Origin: Myxococcales bacterium
Lineage (GTDB): Bacteria; Myxococcota_A; UBA9160; UBA4427
Length of the DNA stretch: 40,573 bases
Direction of reading: 5' to 3'
NCBI GenBank assembly: GCA_012959865.1
Contig: DUCH01000070.1
Location: forward strand, 1 to 40,573
Made by a program: the position numbers and the translations under genes
The notes under the pieces: generated by a model
Told to the model about the DNA's origin: nothing
The model's database searches: none
What the model saw: the letters and a program-made list of their open reading frames with translations, nothing else
Part shown: positions 8,780 through 15,895 of the stretch, piece after piece
Layout: each line of letters opens with the position of its first letter
Position numbering within the stretch: position 1 is the first letter of the stretch

Positions 8780-10498
8780 GTGGTTCAGGTTTCACGGCAC
8801 GACATTGTCATCGTGGGAGGCGGCGGCGCTGGGCTTCGCGCCGCGATTGCGGCCGCCGAGGCCAACCCCGACCTCTCGATTGCCCTGGTCTCCAAGGTCT
8901 ATCCCATGCGGAGCCACACGGTTTCTGCCGAGGGCGGCGCAGCGGCGATCGCCCGAGACGATGACAACTTGGAACTTCATGGCTTCGATACCGTGAAGGG
9001 TTCGGATTTTCTGGGTGACCAGAACGTGATCGAATATTTCGTCGAGAATGCGCCGCGCGAGCTTGCCCTGCTGGAAAATTGGGGCTGCCCCTGGAGCCGC
9101 AACGACGATGGCAGCGTGGCCACCCGGGCTTTTGGGGGCATGTCGACCAAGCGGACCTGGTACGCCACCGACAAAGTCGGCTTTCACATGCTCCACGCGC
9201 TTTTTCAGCATTCGATGCGCTTCGACAACATCGTCCGCTACGACGAGTTCTTTGTCACCAAGCTCCTCGTCGAAGGGGGTACGTGTCAGGGTGTGTCGGC
9301 TCTTGAGATCCGAACTGGCGAGTTTCACGCCATTCTCGGCCGTTCGGTCATCCTGGCTACAGGAGGTGCGGGCAAGATTTTTCCTTTCACTACGAATGGA
9401 ACAATCAAAACCGGGGACGGGATGGCGCTCGCGTATCGAGCGGGCGTTGCGCTCAAGGACATGGAGTTCGTTCAATACCATCCCACAGGTCTTCCCGGCA
9501 CTGGCATCCTGATCACCGAGGCAGCCCGAGGCGAAGGCGGTTACCTGCGCAACAATAAAGACGAGCGCTTCTTGGTCGAATACGACTACGGCGTAGGCGA
9601 CAAGGCCGAACTTGGGCCGCGTGACATGGTTTCCCGTGCGATCATTCAGGAGTTCGAAGCTGGGCGCGGCTTTGAAAACCAATATGGGAGCTATTGTGTC
9701 GTCGATCTTCGCCATCTCGGCGAGGAACACATCAATGCCAAGCTGCCCTTCGTTCGAGAACTCGCCAAAACGTATATTGGGGTGGACCCGGTGCACGAGT
9801 ACATCCCGATCCGCCCGGTGGTCCACTACATGATGGGCGGCGTCGATACCGACATCAACGCGGCGACCGAATTGCCGGGACTCTACGCCGCAGGCGAGGT
9901 GGCCTGCGCATCGCTCAACGGTGCCAACCGCCTGGGCTCGAACTCTCTGACCGAGTGCTTGGTTTTCGGCGCGGTTGCTGGAAGGAACGCGATCGACTTC
10001 GCAAAGGGGGTCGACGAGGGCGATCAGTCAAGGCTTGTGGCTCAAACCGAGGAGGAGGCAGCTCGGGTTGGTGCTCTGCGGGGCAACGGGACCGGAAGCG
10101 AAAAGATATCGTCTTTACGACTCGAGATGAATTCGGCGATGGAGGCGGGTTGCGGGGTTTATCGAATGCAAGACACCATGGCGACGGCGGCTGTGGCCAC
10201 CCGCTCCATCCGTCAGAGGGCAGCAGATCTTCACCTGCGAGATTCGAGTCGGGTGTTCAATACCGAGATTGTGTCGGCCCTTGAACTGATGAACATGGTC
10301 GAACTCGCCGAAGTTTTGTCGGTGAGCGCGGCCGACCGAAAAGAATCGCGCGGTGCCCACACTTGCCGTGACTATCCAACACGGGATGACGAGAACTATC
10401 TCTACCACACCCTGGCCCACCGAACCGAAGATGGTCCCCGCTTGGGTCGAAAAGAAGTCAAGCTCGGGCATTGGGTGCCCCAGGAGCGGAAGTACTGA
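8780..10498 (+). CDS. frdA: Fumarate reductase / succinate dehydrogenase flavoprotein subunit
   Basis: Catalytic subunit of complex II, interconverting succinate and fumarate at the cytoplasmic face of the inner membrane. The N-terminal dinucleotide site IVGGGGAGLRAA, His46 in the RSHT motif (the residue that binds FAD covalently in this family), the HPTGLPGTGILITEAARGEGG block, and RPVVHYMMGG and HGANRLGSN-type C-terminal FAD segments (here NGANRLGSN) are all present. Similarity is to E. coli FrdA rather than SdhA, and the four-gene order supports this. I choose GTG 8780 because AAGAGG (8768-8773) lies 6 bases before it; TTG 8762 would add six residues. The protein is 572 residues. It overlaps frdB by one base (TGATG). 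With SucA nearby it probably acts mainly as a succinate dehydrogenase, which is inference. Confidence 0.95.
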   Translation: MVQVSRHDIVIVGGGGAGLRAAIAAAEANPDLSIALVSKVYPMRSHTVSAEGGAAAIARDDDNLELHGFDTVKGSDFLGDQNVIEYFVENAPRELALLENWGCPWSRNDDGSVATRAFGGMSTKRTWYATDKVGFHMLHALFQHSMRFDNIVRYDEFFVTKLLVEGGTCQGVSALEIRTGEFHAILGRSVILATGGAGKIFPFTTNGTIKTGDGMALAYRAGVALKDMEFVQYHPTGLPGTGILITEAARGEGGYLRNNKDERFLVEYDYGVGDKAELGPRDMVSRAIIQEFEAGRGFENQYGSYCVVDLRHLGEEHINAKLPFVRELAKTYIGVDPVHEYIPIRPVVHYMMGGVDTDINAATELPGLYAAGEVACASLNGANRLGSNSLTECLVFGAVAGRNAIDFAKGVDEGDQSRLVAQTEEEAARVGALRGNGTGSEKISSLRLEMNSAMEAGCGVYRMQDTMATAAVATRSIRQRAADLHLRDSSRVFNTEIVSALELMNMVELAEVLSVSAADRKESRGAHTCRDYPTRDDENYLYHTLAHRTEDGPRLGRKEVKLGHWVPQERKY

Positions 10499-11265
10499 TG
10501 GCTGAATCCAAGAAAATGATGCGGGTCGAGATCACCCGGTTCGACCCCGACCGCGACGAGGTTCCCAAAATCCAAGAGTACGAAATTCCGGTCCGGAGCG
10601 ACTGGAAAGTCTTGGACGCGATCAATTACATCAAGGATGAGGTCGACCCGACCGTTTCCCATCGTTGGTCCTGCCGCATGGCCGTCTGCGGGAGCTGCGG
10701 GATGATGCTAAACGGCGAGCCCAAACTGACTTGTAAAACACCCCTGTCCGATTACGACTCGGCCATCAAGATCGAGCCTTTGGCGAACTTTCCCATCGTG
10801 CGAGACCTGGTCGTCGACATGGACGGGTTCATGGACAAGTTCCGAAAGGTGAAGCCCTGGATCGTCCGAGCCAAGGAGAGGGCGGAAGACATGGAGGACT
10901 TCAATGAAAAGGGGACCTTCAGTCAGAGCCCGGCCCAGTTGGCCACATTCAAACAGTTCAGCATGTGCATCAACTGCCTGCTCTGCTACGCGGCCTGTCC
11001 CGTAATCGCCAACGAACCCGAGTTCATCGGGCCGGCGGCCATTGCATTGGGGCATCGCTACAACATCGACAGCCGCGATGAGGGCGCGCGCGCCCGCAAC
11101 GCGGTTTTTCGCGGGGAGGGGACGGTTTTCTCCTGTTCCTTTGCCAACGAATGCAGCGAGGTCTGCCCCAAGAACGTTGATCCCGCGGCAGCCGTCAATC
11201 AGGCCAAACTCGCTGCAGTAGTCGATTGGGCGAAGGGGCTGATTCTTCCAAGGGAGGGCGCATAG
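10498..11265 (+). CDS. frdB: Fumarate reductase / succinate dehydrogenase iron-sulfur subunit
   Basis: Electron-transfer subunit carrying three clusters between FrdA and the membrane anchor. Cysteines are in the expected places: [2Fe-2S] ligands Cys59, Cys64, Cys67 and Cys79; the CINCLLCYAACP motif (Cys157, Cys160, Cys163, Cys167) and Cys213, Cys219 and Cys223, which share the [4Fe-4S] and [3Fe-4S] clusters. At 255 residues it is a normal family length. The ATG overlaps the frdA stop (TGATG), and an AGGAG lies upstream inside frdA, so the two are translationally coupled. The frame is open to 10471, but the overlap start is better supported. Confidence 0.96.
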   Translation: MAESKKMMRVEITRFDPDRDEVPKIQEYEIPVRSDWKVLDAINYIKDEVDPTVSHRWSCRMAVCGSCGMMLNGEPKLTCKTPLSDYDSAIKIEPLANFPIVRDLVVDMDGFMDKFRKVKPWIVRAKERAEDMEDFNEKGTFSQSPAQLATFKQFSMCINCLLCYAACPVIANEPEFIGPAAIALGHRYNIDSRDEGARARNAVFRGEGTVFSCSFANECSEVCPKNVDPAAAVNQAKLAAVVDWAKGLILPREGA

Positions 11266-11267
11266 CC

Positions 11268-11711
11268 ATGGCTGGAGCCGCACATCCCGAAGCGATGGCC
11301 CCCCCGAAAAAGGGCTCGACTCGAACGGCCCCGCCCCAGATGCCCAGCAGTTGGTGGGGAGCGCCGCGGATTCGTACCTATTTGCTCTTCGGAGCGACCG
11401 GGGTTGTTTATTTTCTGGCGGGCACGGTCGTTCTGCACCTGGTATGGGCGCTGGGCAAGGGGCCCGAGGCCTGGGACGTCGTGATTTCGAGTCTCTCGCA
11501 TCCCCTCTATCTCTTGTTTCATGCCCTGACGTTGATTTCCGTCGTTTTTGTCGGCGTTCGGGCTTTCGGGACGATGATGCCCAAAATGCAGCCGCGGAAT
11601 GGCCCGCTCCCGGTTCTGCCCGGAGGGGTCGTTCGTGGGCTGATCTACACCGTCTGGGCGGTTTTTACTTTGCTGTTCAGCTTGATTTTGGCTGGAAAGA
11701 TTTTCCCATGA
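11268..11711 (+). CDS. frdC: Fumarate reductase membrane anchor subunit C
   Basis: A 147-residue hydrophobic protein with three predicted membrane helices (about residues 35-60, 75-100 and 120-145). The PSSWW...RTY block and KGPEAWDV after the first helix match E. coli FrdC, which has SWW and NGPEAW at the same places. Together with FrdD it anchors the complex and forms the quinone site. The extra N-terminus (about 20 residues, Ala/Pro/Lys-rich) is longer than in E. coli FrdC (131 residues). GGGAGG at 11253-11258 supports ATG 11268, two bases after the frdB stop. FrdC/FrdD-type anchors carry no haem b in the characterised E. coli enzyme. Confidence 0.9.
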   Translation: MAGAAHPEAMAPPKKGSTRTAPPQMPSSWWGAPRIRTYLLFGATGVVYFLAGTVVLHLVWALGKGPEAWDVVISSLSHPLYLLFHALTLISVVFVGVRAFGTMMPKMQPRNGPLPVLPGGVVRGLIYTVWAVFTLLFSLILAGKIFP

Positions 11712-12067
11712 AACAACTGCTCCTCAAGCTCGAGCCGATCATTTGGTTGCTCTTCGGTGCCGGCCTGTTTCTCGGGACAATTCTCCTTACCGGCTTCGTT
11801 CTAGTGGTTGGTTTGGCTATTCCCATGGGACTGGTGGACCCGAGTGCACTCGATTACACACGCGCCCACGCTTTGGCCTCGAGCGGTTTCGGCCGTCTCG
11901 TAGCCCTGGGCCTTATCGCTCTTCCGGTTTGGAAGGGGGCTCACCACATCCGATCGCTCGCGGTAGATTTTAACGGTGGCGATCGAGATGGAGCCGTTGG
12001 CGGCTTTCTGTACACCGCTGCTGTGGTTTGCAGTTTAATGGGAATCGTCGCAGTCATTCGACTGTAG
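11708..12067 (+). CDS. frdD: Fumarate reductase membrane anchor subunit D
   Basis: 119 residues, exactly the length of E. coli FrdD, with three predicted membrane helices. The N-terminal EPIIWLLFGAG corresponds to EPVFWGLFGAG in E. coli FrdD, and ALDYTRAHALASSGFGRL corresponds to the ALSYERVLAFAQSFIGR stretch. The start overlaps the frdC stop (ATGA, 11708-11711). This completes an frdABCD operon of the four-subunit type. No terminator with a T-tract follows; a short tandem array begins at the last base of the stop codon. Confidence 0.9.
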   Translation: MKQLLLKLEPIIWLLFGAGLFLGTILLTGFVLVVGLAIPMGLVDPSALDYTRAHALASSGFGRLVALGLIALPVWKGAHHIRSLAVDFNGGDRDGAVGGFLYTAAVVCSLMGIVAVIRL

Positions 12068-12125
12068 ATGTACGTGAAGATGTAGGTGCAGATCTACGTG
12101 CAGACGTAGGTGCGACGTAGGTGTC
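12067..12125. repeat. 12-bp tandem array, 5 units, starting at the frdD stop codon
   Basis: Units start at 12067, 12079, 12091, 12103 and 12114; one unit is 11 bases. The best unit is GATGTAGGTGCA. The array begins at the last G of the frdD TAG and ends before a plain intergenic stretch. The core GTAGGTG recurs in three units and GTACGTG or CTACGTG in two. Function unknown. From 12126 to the hsp20 promoter at 12292 I see no gene and no clear terminator. Confidence 0.8.
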
Positions 12126-12291
12126 TGGCAGTTTTTTGCCCGCCTCCCAGCGAACGCCGAGGTTAATCCTCAAGCTCTTTCCCGCGCAGAAACCCGCACA
12201 AGCCCTCTAGAGCCTGAAGGCGTGCGTATCGGCGAGAGCTTCCCAGGGTCGGGAAGGGGTCGCACGAGTTCTATTTTTGTGCGCCTCTGGA

Positions 12292-12321
12292 TTGACGTCC
12301 TCGGGTCTGTGTTTATCTAAT
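12292..12321 (+). promoter_or_regulatory. Candidate sigma-70 promoter of the small heat-shock gene
   Basis: TTGACG (12292-12297) and TCTAAT (12316-12321) each match 5 of 6 consensus positions, with an 18-base spacer. Transcription from here would give a leader of about 115 bases before the hsp20 ATG. No heat-shock (sigma-32) consensus is evident. Confidence 0.5.
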
Positions 12322-12441
12322 GGTTTCGGCGGCGAGGCAATTTCGTATCGCGCCGTATTGAAGAACTTTCGAAGCCCGCGGCGCAAAGCAAGTCGCGAGT
12401 AGAAAGCTCAACAAGAGGAACACGACAGAAGGAGAATCAGA

Positions 12442-12912
12442 ATGACTTTCGGAACCCGAGTGCGTCGATATCCCTTGCGAGGCCATGCTGATGCAGTGGT
12501 ACATACGGAGCGGGCCCTGGCAGAGCTCCAGCGGCAACTCTTTCCCATCGCGAACCGTTCTCGGTTCGGCTCGGACTCATTCGTGCCGACTCTTCGCGCG
12601 GTGGAAAACCAAGACGACTACGTAGTGAGTGCCGAGCTTCCTGGAGTTGCCTCGGAAGATCTCTCGGTTGTGGTGGAAGAGGGCGTCCTGACCCTTCGCG
12701 GCGTCCGCAAGTCCCTCGATTGGTCGGAGGAACTCGGCGAGAAAGAAAAAGAAGCGCTTTCGACACGGTTCGAGCGCTCGATCCGCTTCAACGGCGAAAT
12801 AGACGAAGGCCGGGTTACGGCGCGAAGTAAAGATGGCCTGCTTCGAATCGTGGTGCCGAAACCGGAACCTCCGGTGCCCCAGGTCGTGACGATTCCCATT
12901 GAAGCGAGATGA
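12442..12912 (+). CDS. Hsp20 / alpha-crystallin family small heat-shock protein
   Basis: A 156-residue ATP-independent holdase that binds unfolding proteins in the cytoplasm. The alpha-crystallin domain runs from about residue 50 to 145: it opens with the VENQDDYVVSAELPGV strand, continues with EDLSVVVEEGVLTLRGVRK, and closes with the GLLRIVVPK strand equivalent to the conserved G-x-L motif; a C-terminal IPI (residues 152-154, I-x-I/V motif) supports oligomer formation. AAGGAG at 12429-12434 lies 7 bases before the ATG. It stands alone between a promoter and a terminator-like hairpin. Confidence 0.93.
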   Translation: MTFGTRVRRYPLRGHADAVVHTERALAELQRQLFPIANRSRFGSDSFVPTLRAVENQDDYVVSAELPGVASEDLSVVVEEGVLTLRGVRKSLDWSEELGEKEKEALSTRFERSIRFNGEIDEGRVTARSKDGLLRIVVPKPEPPVPQVVTIPIEAR

Positions 12913-12935
12913 TCCAGCAGTTCTCCGAATCGTGG

Positions 12936-12970
12936 AAGGAGCGGCGCGGCTTCAGGCTTCGCCGCTCCTT
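12936..12970 (+). terminator. Terminator-like hairpin after hsp20
   Basis: AAGGAGCGGCG (12936-12946) pairs perfectly over 11 bp with CGCCGCTCCTT (12960-12970), with a 13-base loop. It lies 23 bp after the hsp20 stop. The 3' side ends CCTTCTG, so the T-tract is weak; termination is likely but not certain. Confidence 0.5.
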
Positions 12971-13169
12971 CTGAATGGAGCGGTTCTTTCGAAAAGTCTC
13001 GTATTTGGGGTGGGTTCGCCCTTCGCTGGAGTTTCCTATCTTCTGGCCTTCAGAGCGGGCGTGATGCGGGCCTTCGGCTTTGCCGGGCTTTGCCGGGGGA
13101 TGCCGCTATCCGGAGAGTGATTTCCGTTGTCCGGCAAGCGAACGCGCTCATCACTAAGGACGAGTAGAG

Positions 13170-14297
13170 ATGAATTTCGGCTTCACCGAAGAACAGGAAC
13201 TGCTTCGAGCAGAAGTTCGAAAATTTCTCGATGAGAACGCCTCCCTCGAAGAGGTGCGCAGCCAGTGTGAAAGCGAAGAAGGGTTCGACAGGAAGCTCTG
13301 GGAGAAGATGTCCGAATTGGGTTTCGTAGGTCTCACGATTCCCGAGGAGCACGGGGGTGCGGGTCTCGATTTGGTGACCCTGCTGGTTTTGCTGGAGGAG
13401 ACAGGTCGCTCTCTTCTGCCCTCGCCTCTGATATCCACCGTCATGGCCGCCCATGCGATCCAGCGATTCGGTAGTGATGAGCAACGAGCACGTTGGTTGC
13501 CGGGGCTAGCCGATGGGAGTCGCATAGGAACAATGGCTCTCCTGGAGCCGAGCGATGACCTCTCCCCAATGGGGTTGCATCTCCAGGGAAAAGTGGATGG
13601 CGCCGAGACGATTTTCTCTGGCCGTAAGCTCTTCGTTCCCGATGCCGGAAAGGCTGATCTCTTCATCGTTGCCTTTCGTTCGGGCCCGGCGGCGGACGAC
13701 GTGGGCCTCGCCGTGGTTGAAAGAGAGACGGAGGGGGTATCGACCCTCGATTCGGCCGCGATGGACCTCACCAAGCAGTTGGGGAGTCTCGAGCTTGATC
13801 ATGTTCGAGTCGGGACCGACTGCGTTTTGTCTCCCGAGAAGGGTGGCTGGTGGGTGGTCCAATCGTTGATCGATCTCGGGGCCGCGCTCGTGACTGGGGA
13901 AACCGTAGGAGCCGCCGAGGGTGCGCTGACGATTACCGCTGAGTTCGCCAAGGATCGCGAACAGTTCGGCTCCAAAATCGGCCGCTACCAGGGGGTGAAG
14001 CATCCCTTGGCGGAAATGTACGTCGATATCGAGTCGTACAAGTCGCTCGTCTACTATGCGTTTTGGGCGCTGGACGAAAATGAAGAAGACGCAGCCCTGG
14101 CCGTTTCCAGGGCCAAGGCTTATGCGAGCGAAACTTTTCCCATGGCGGGGATCAACGGCGTGCAACTTCATGGGGGCGTCGGATACACCTGGGAATATGA
14201 CATTCAGCTCTATCTGAAGCGCGGGAAATGGATGCGCCCGATGTACGGGGACGCCGACTATCACTACGACCGCATCGCCCACCTCGGGGGTCTCTAA
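13170..14297 (+). CDS. Acyl-CoA dehydrogenase, non-catalytic-type partner subunit (pair A)
   Basis: A 375-residue acyl-CoA dehydrogenase fold protein (N-terminal helical domain, middle beta domain, C-terminal helical domain). It keeps the KDREQFGSKIGRYQGVKH segment that contacts FAD and the HGGVGYTWEYD block, but lacks the C-terminal GGTxxIQ motif, has a degraded middle-domain SEPxSGSD motif (LEPSDDLS), and has Gly at the position where isovaleryl-CoA-type enzymes carry the catalytic Glu (DLGAALV). This matches the partner subunit of alpha2-beta2 dehydrogenases such as mycobacterial ChsE4-ChsE5. The next gene starts at the following base and supplies the missing features. AAGGA at 13156-13160 precedes the ATG. 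Natural substrate unknown; steroid or branched acyl-CoA is plausible. Confidence 0.9.
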   Translation: MNFGFTEEQELLRAEVRKFLDENASLEEVRSQCESEEGFDRKLWEKMSELGFVGLTIPEEHGGAGLDLVTLLVLLEETGRSLLPSPLISTVMAAHAIQRFGSDEQRARWLPGLADGSRIGTMALLEPSDDLSPMGLHLQGKVDGAETIFSGRKLFVPDAGKADLFIVAFRSGPAADDVGLAVVERETEGVSTLDSAAMDLTKQLGSLELDHVRVGTDCVLSPEKGGWWVVQSLIDLGAALVTGETVGAAEGALTITAEFAKDREQFGSKIGRYQGVKHPLAEMYVDIESYKSLVYYAFWALDENEEDAALAVSRAKAYASETFPMAGINGVQLHGGVGYTWEYDIQLYLKRGKWMRPMYGDADYHYDRIAHLGGL

Positions 14298-15461
14298 ATG
14301 GATTTTCAGCTTTCGCCGCAAGAAGAAGAGTTCCGTGATGAAGTTCGGGAATTTCTAAAGGAGAATCTCCCGGCGGAAGAGGAGAGAAACTCGGCCGATT
14401 TTCTTGCCCGGTGGAACGCCAAGGTGCGTGAGAAGCGCTGGGTCGGTTTCTCGTGGCCAAAGGAAGTTGGCGGTGGCGGGGGTAGCGTTATGGAGCAGGT
14501 CATCCTCAAAGAAGAAATGGCGCGCCAAAAGGCTCCCGGCCTCGGCACTTGTTTTATGGGGCTTGCATGGGTAGGGCCCTCGATCATCCAATATGGCAAC
14601 GAGGAACAAAAGCAGAAATATATTCCTGACATTCTGGATGGCGCCTACCAATGGTGTACTGGGTATTCGGAGCCGGATTCAGGCAGCGATCTCGCTTCGC
14701 TCAAGTGCAAGGGGGTGCGCGAGGGCGACGAGTATGTGGTCAATGGCCAGAAAATCTGGACCTCGATTGCCATGTGGTCAAAGATGATGATCCTGCTGGT
14801 TCGCACCGACTCTGATGTCGAGGCAAAACACGACGGGATCACGTGTCTTCTGGTTCCCATGGATGCCGAAGGACTTGAGGTCAGGCCGATCCGAAACATG
14901 GGCGGCGGTGCGATGTTCGCCGAAATCTTTTTTACCGATGTTCGGGTACCGGTAGAGAATCGTTTGGGCGATGAAGGGCAGGGCTGGCAGGTCACTGTTT
15001 CGGCTCTGGCCAACGAGCGGTCGAGTATCGCAGAAGTCTATGGGCTTCGGCGAAAGATGGACGACCTCAAAGAACTGGCGCGATCGACGACTCGTGCGGG
15101 GCAGAGCGCGATCGAGATCCCGTCGATTCGTCGCCGTCTCCAGCGGGCCGACATTCGGATCGAATCCATGCGGTTGAACGGACAACGTTTCTTGACCAAG
15201 CAACTGCGCGGAGAACCCTTGGGCAGTGAAACGTCGATCAATAAACTCCATCGAGCGGCGTTGGAGATCGAGTTGGGCGAATTGGCCATGGAAATCACAG
15301 GAAGCGCCTCGACTTTGATGCGGGGTAGCGCCGACGCACCAGAGAAGGGCCGTTGGGCCGACTACGCCCTTGGATGGCCCGAGGTGGTGATAGGGGGCGG
15401 CACTCCCAATATCCAGAAAAACATTATCGCCGAGCGTATCCTGGGTTTGCCCAAGGATTAG
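14298..15461 (+). CDS. Acyl-CoA dehydrogenase, catalytic-type subunit (pair A)
   Basis: A 387-residue acyl-CoA dehydrogenase that starts directly after the stop of its partner. It carries the full middle-domain motif GYSEPDSGSDLASLK and NGQKIWTS, a Glu240 in ANERSSI at the isovaleryl-CoA-dehydrogenase-type base position, and the C-terminal IGGGTPNIQKN FAD-pyrophosphate motif. In medium-chain enzymes the base lies in the YEGT motif; here that position is Gly, so Glu240 is the likely base. The RxQFG FAD segment is missing and is supplied by the partner, so one complete active site per heterodimer is expected. The enzyme would introduce an alpha-beta double bond into an acyl-CoA and pass electrons to ETF. 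BolA follows 34 bp downstream. Confidence 0.92.
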   Translation: MDFQLSPQEEEFRDEVREFLKENLPAEEERNSADFLARWNAKVREKRWVGFSWPKEVGGGGGSVMEQVILKEEMARQKAPGLGTCFMGLAWVGPSIIQYGNEEQKQKYIPDILDGAYQWCTGYSEPDSGSDLASLKCKGVREGDEYVVNGQKIWTSIAMWSKMMILLVRTDSDVEAKHDGITCLLVPMDAEGLEVRPIRNMGGGAMFAEIFFTDVRVPVENRLGDEGQGWQVTVSALANERSSIAEVYGLRRKMDDLKELARSTTRAGQSAIEIPSIRRRLQRADIRIESMRLNGQRFLTKQLRGEPLGSETSINKLHRAALEIELGELAMEITGSASTLMRGSADAPEKGRWADYALGWPEVVIGGGTPNIQKNIIAERILGLPKD

Positions 15462-15495
15462 GGGCGGGGCGCCGTGAGTAATCCCCAAGGATCGA

Positions 15496-15771
15496 ATGGA
15501 TAGACGAACTCGGATCGAGGCGAAACTTGCCCGAGAACTTGAGACGATTCATCTTGAGGTTCTGGACGAGAGCCACCTTCACGCGGGTCATGCCGGCGCC
15601 CGTTCTGGCGGTGGTCATTTTCGGGCGACCCTTGTCTCTTCGCATTTCGAGGGGCTCAGCAAACTTGAGGCGCAGCGCCTCGTCTACGGCGTTCTGTCTG
15701 AAGAGATGGTCCAGGAGATTCACGCACTTTCCATGACGACCTTTACTCCCGCACAGTGGGCGGCCCGCTAA
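15496..15771 (+). CDS. bolA: BolA-family protein
   Basis: A 91-residue BolA/YrbA-type protein. The family core is present: LDESHLHAGHAG, then the GGHFRATLVSSHFEGLS strand-turn-helix and the LEAQRLVYGVL helix. BolA proteins bind monothiol glutaredoxins through a shared [2Fe-2S] cluster and some act as transcription regulators; the histidines that could be cluster ligands (in SHLHAGH and GGHF) are present. AAGGA lies just before the ATG. Its position 34 bp after an acyl-CoA dehydrogenase gene suggests cotranscription, without a clear functional link. Confidence 0.9.
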   Translation: MDRRTRIEAKLARELETIHLEVLDESHLHAGHAGARSGGGHFRATLVSSHFEGLSKLEAQRLVYGVLSEEMVQEIHALSMTTFTPAQWAAR

Positions 15772-15798
15772 CGCGCCCCCCACGAGCCGGTTGACCGG

Positions 15799-15895
15799 TG
15801 GCTAACTGGCCGACAAAGTCGGCCAATTCCACCTGGATATTCTCCAGGGCCGAGACCTTCCTGGCTAACTGGCCGACAAAGTCGGCCAGTTAGCC
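15799..15895. repeat. Duplicated palindrome between convergent bolA and DHH genes
   Basis: The 27-mer starting TGGCTAACTGGCCGACAAAG occurs at 15799-15825 and again at 15862-15888, 63 bp apart. In the second copy the palindrome is perfect over 15 bp: GGCTAACTGGCCGAC (15863-15877), loop AAA, GTCGGCCAGTTAGCC (15881-15895), and it overlaps the stop codon of the DHH gene. The first copy pairs over about 9 bp. It can act as a bidirectional terminator or be a REP-like element; no T-tract is present. Confidence 0.8.

Noticed and set aside
8792-9826. Antisense frame of about 340 codons inside frdA
   Set aside because: FrdA is certain; high-GC shadow frame.
12370-12441. ROSE-type RNA thermometer in the hsp20 leader
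   Set aside because: I could not find the anti-Shine-Dalgarno hairpin pattern by eye; left as an open question in the findings.
13170-15461. Assigning the acyl-CoA dehydrogenase catalytic base to the GYTWE glutamate
   Set aside because: That motif corresponds to a conserved non-catalytic Glu near the medium-chain base; the isovaleryl-type Glu (240) in the other subunit fits better.
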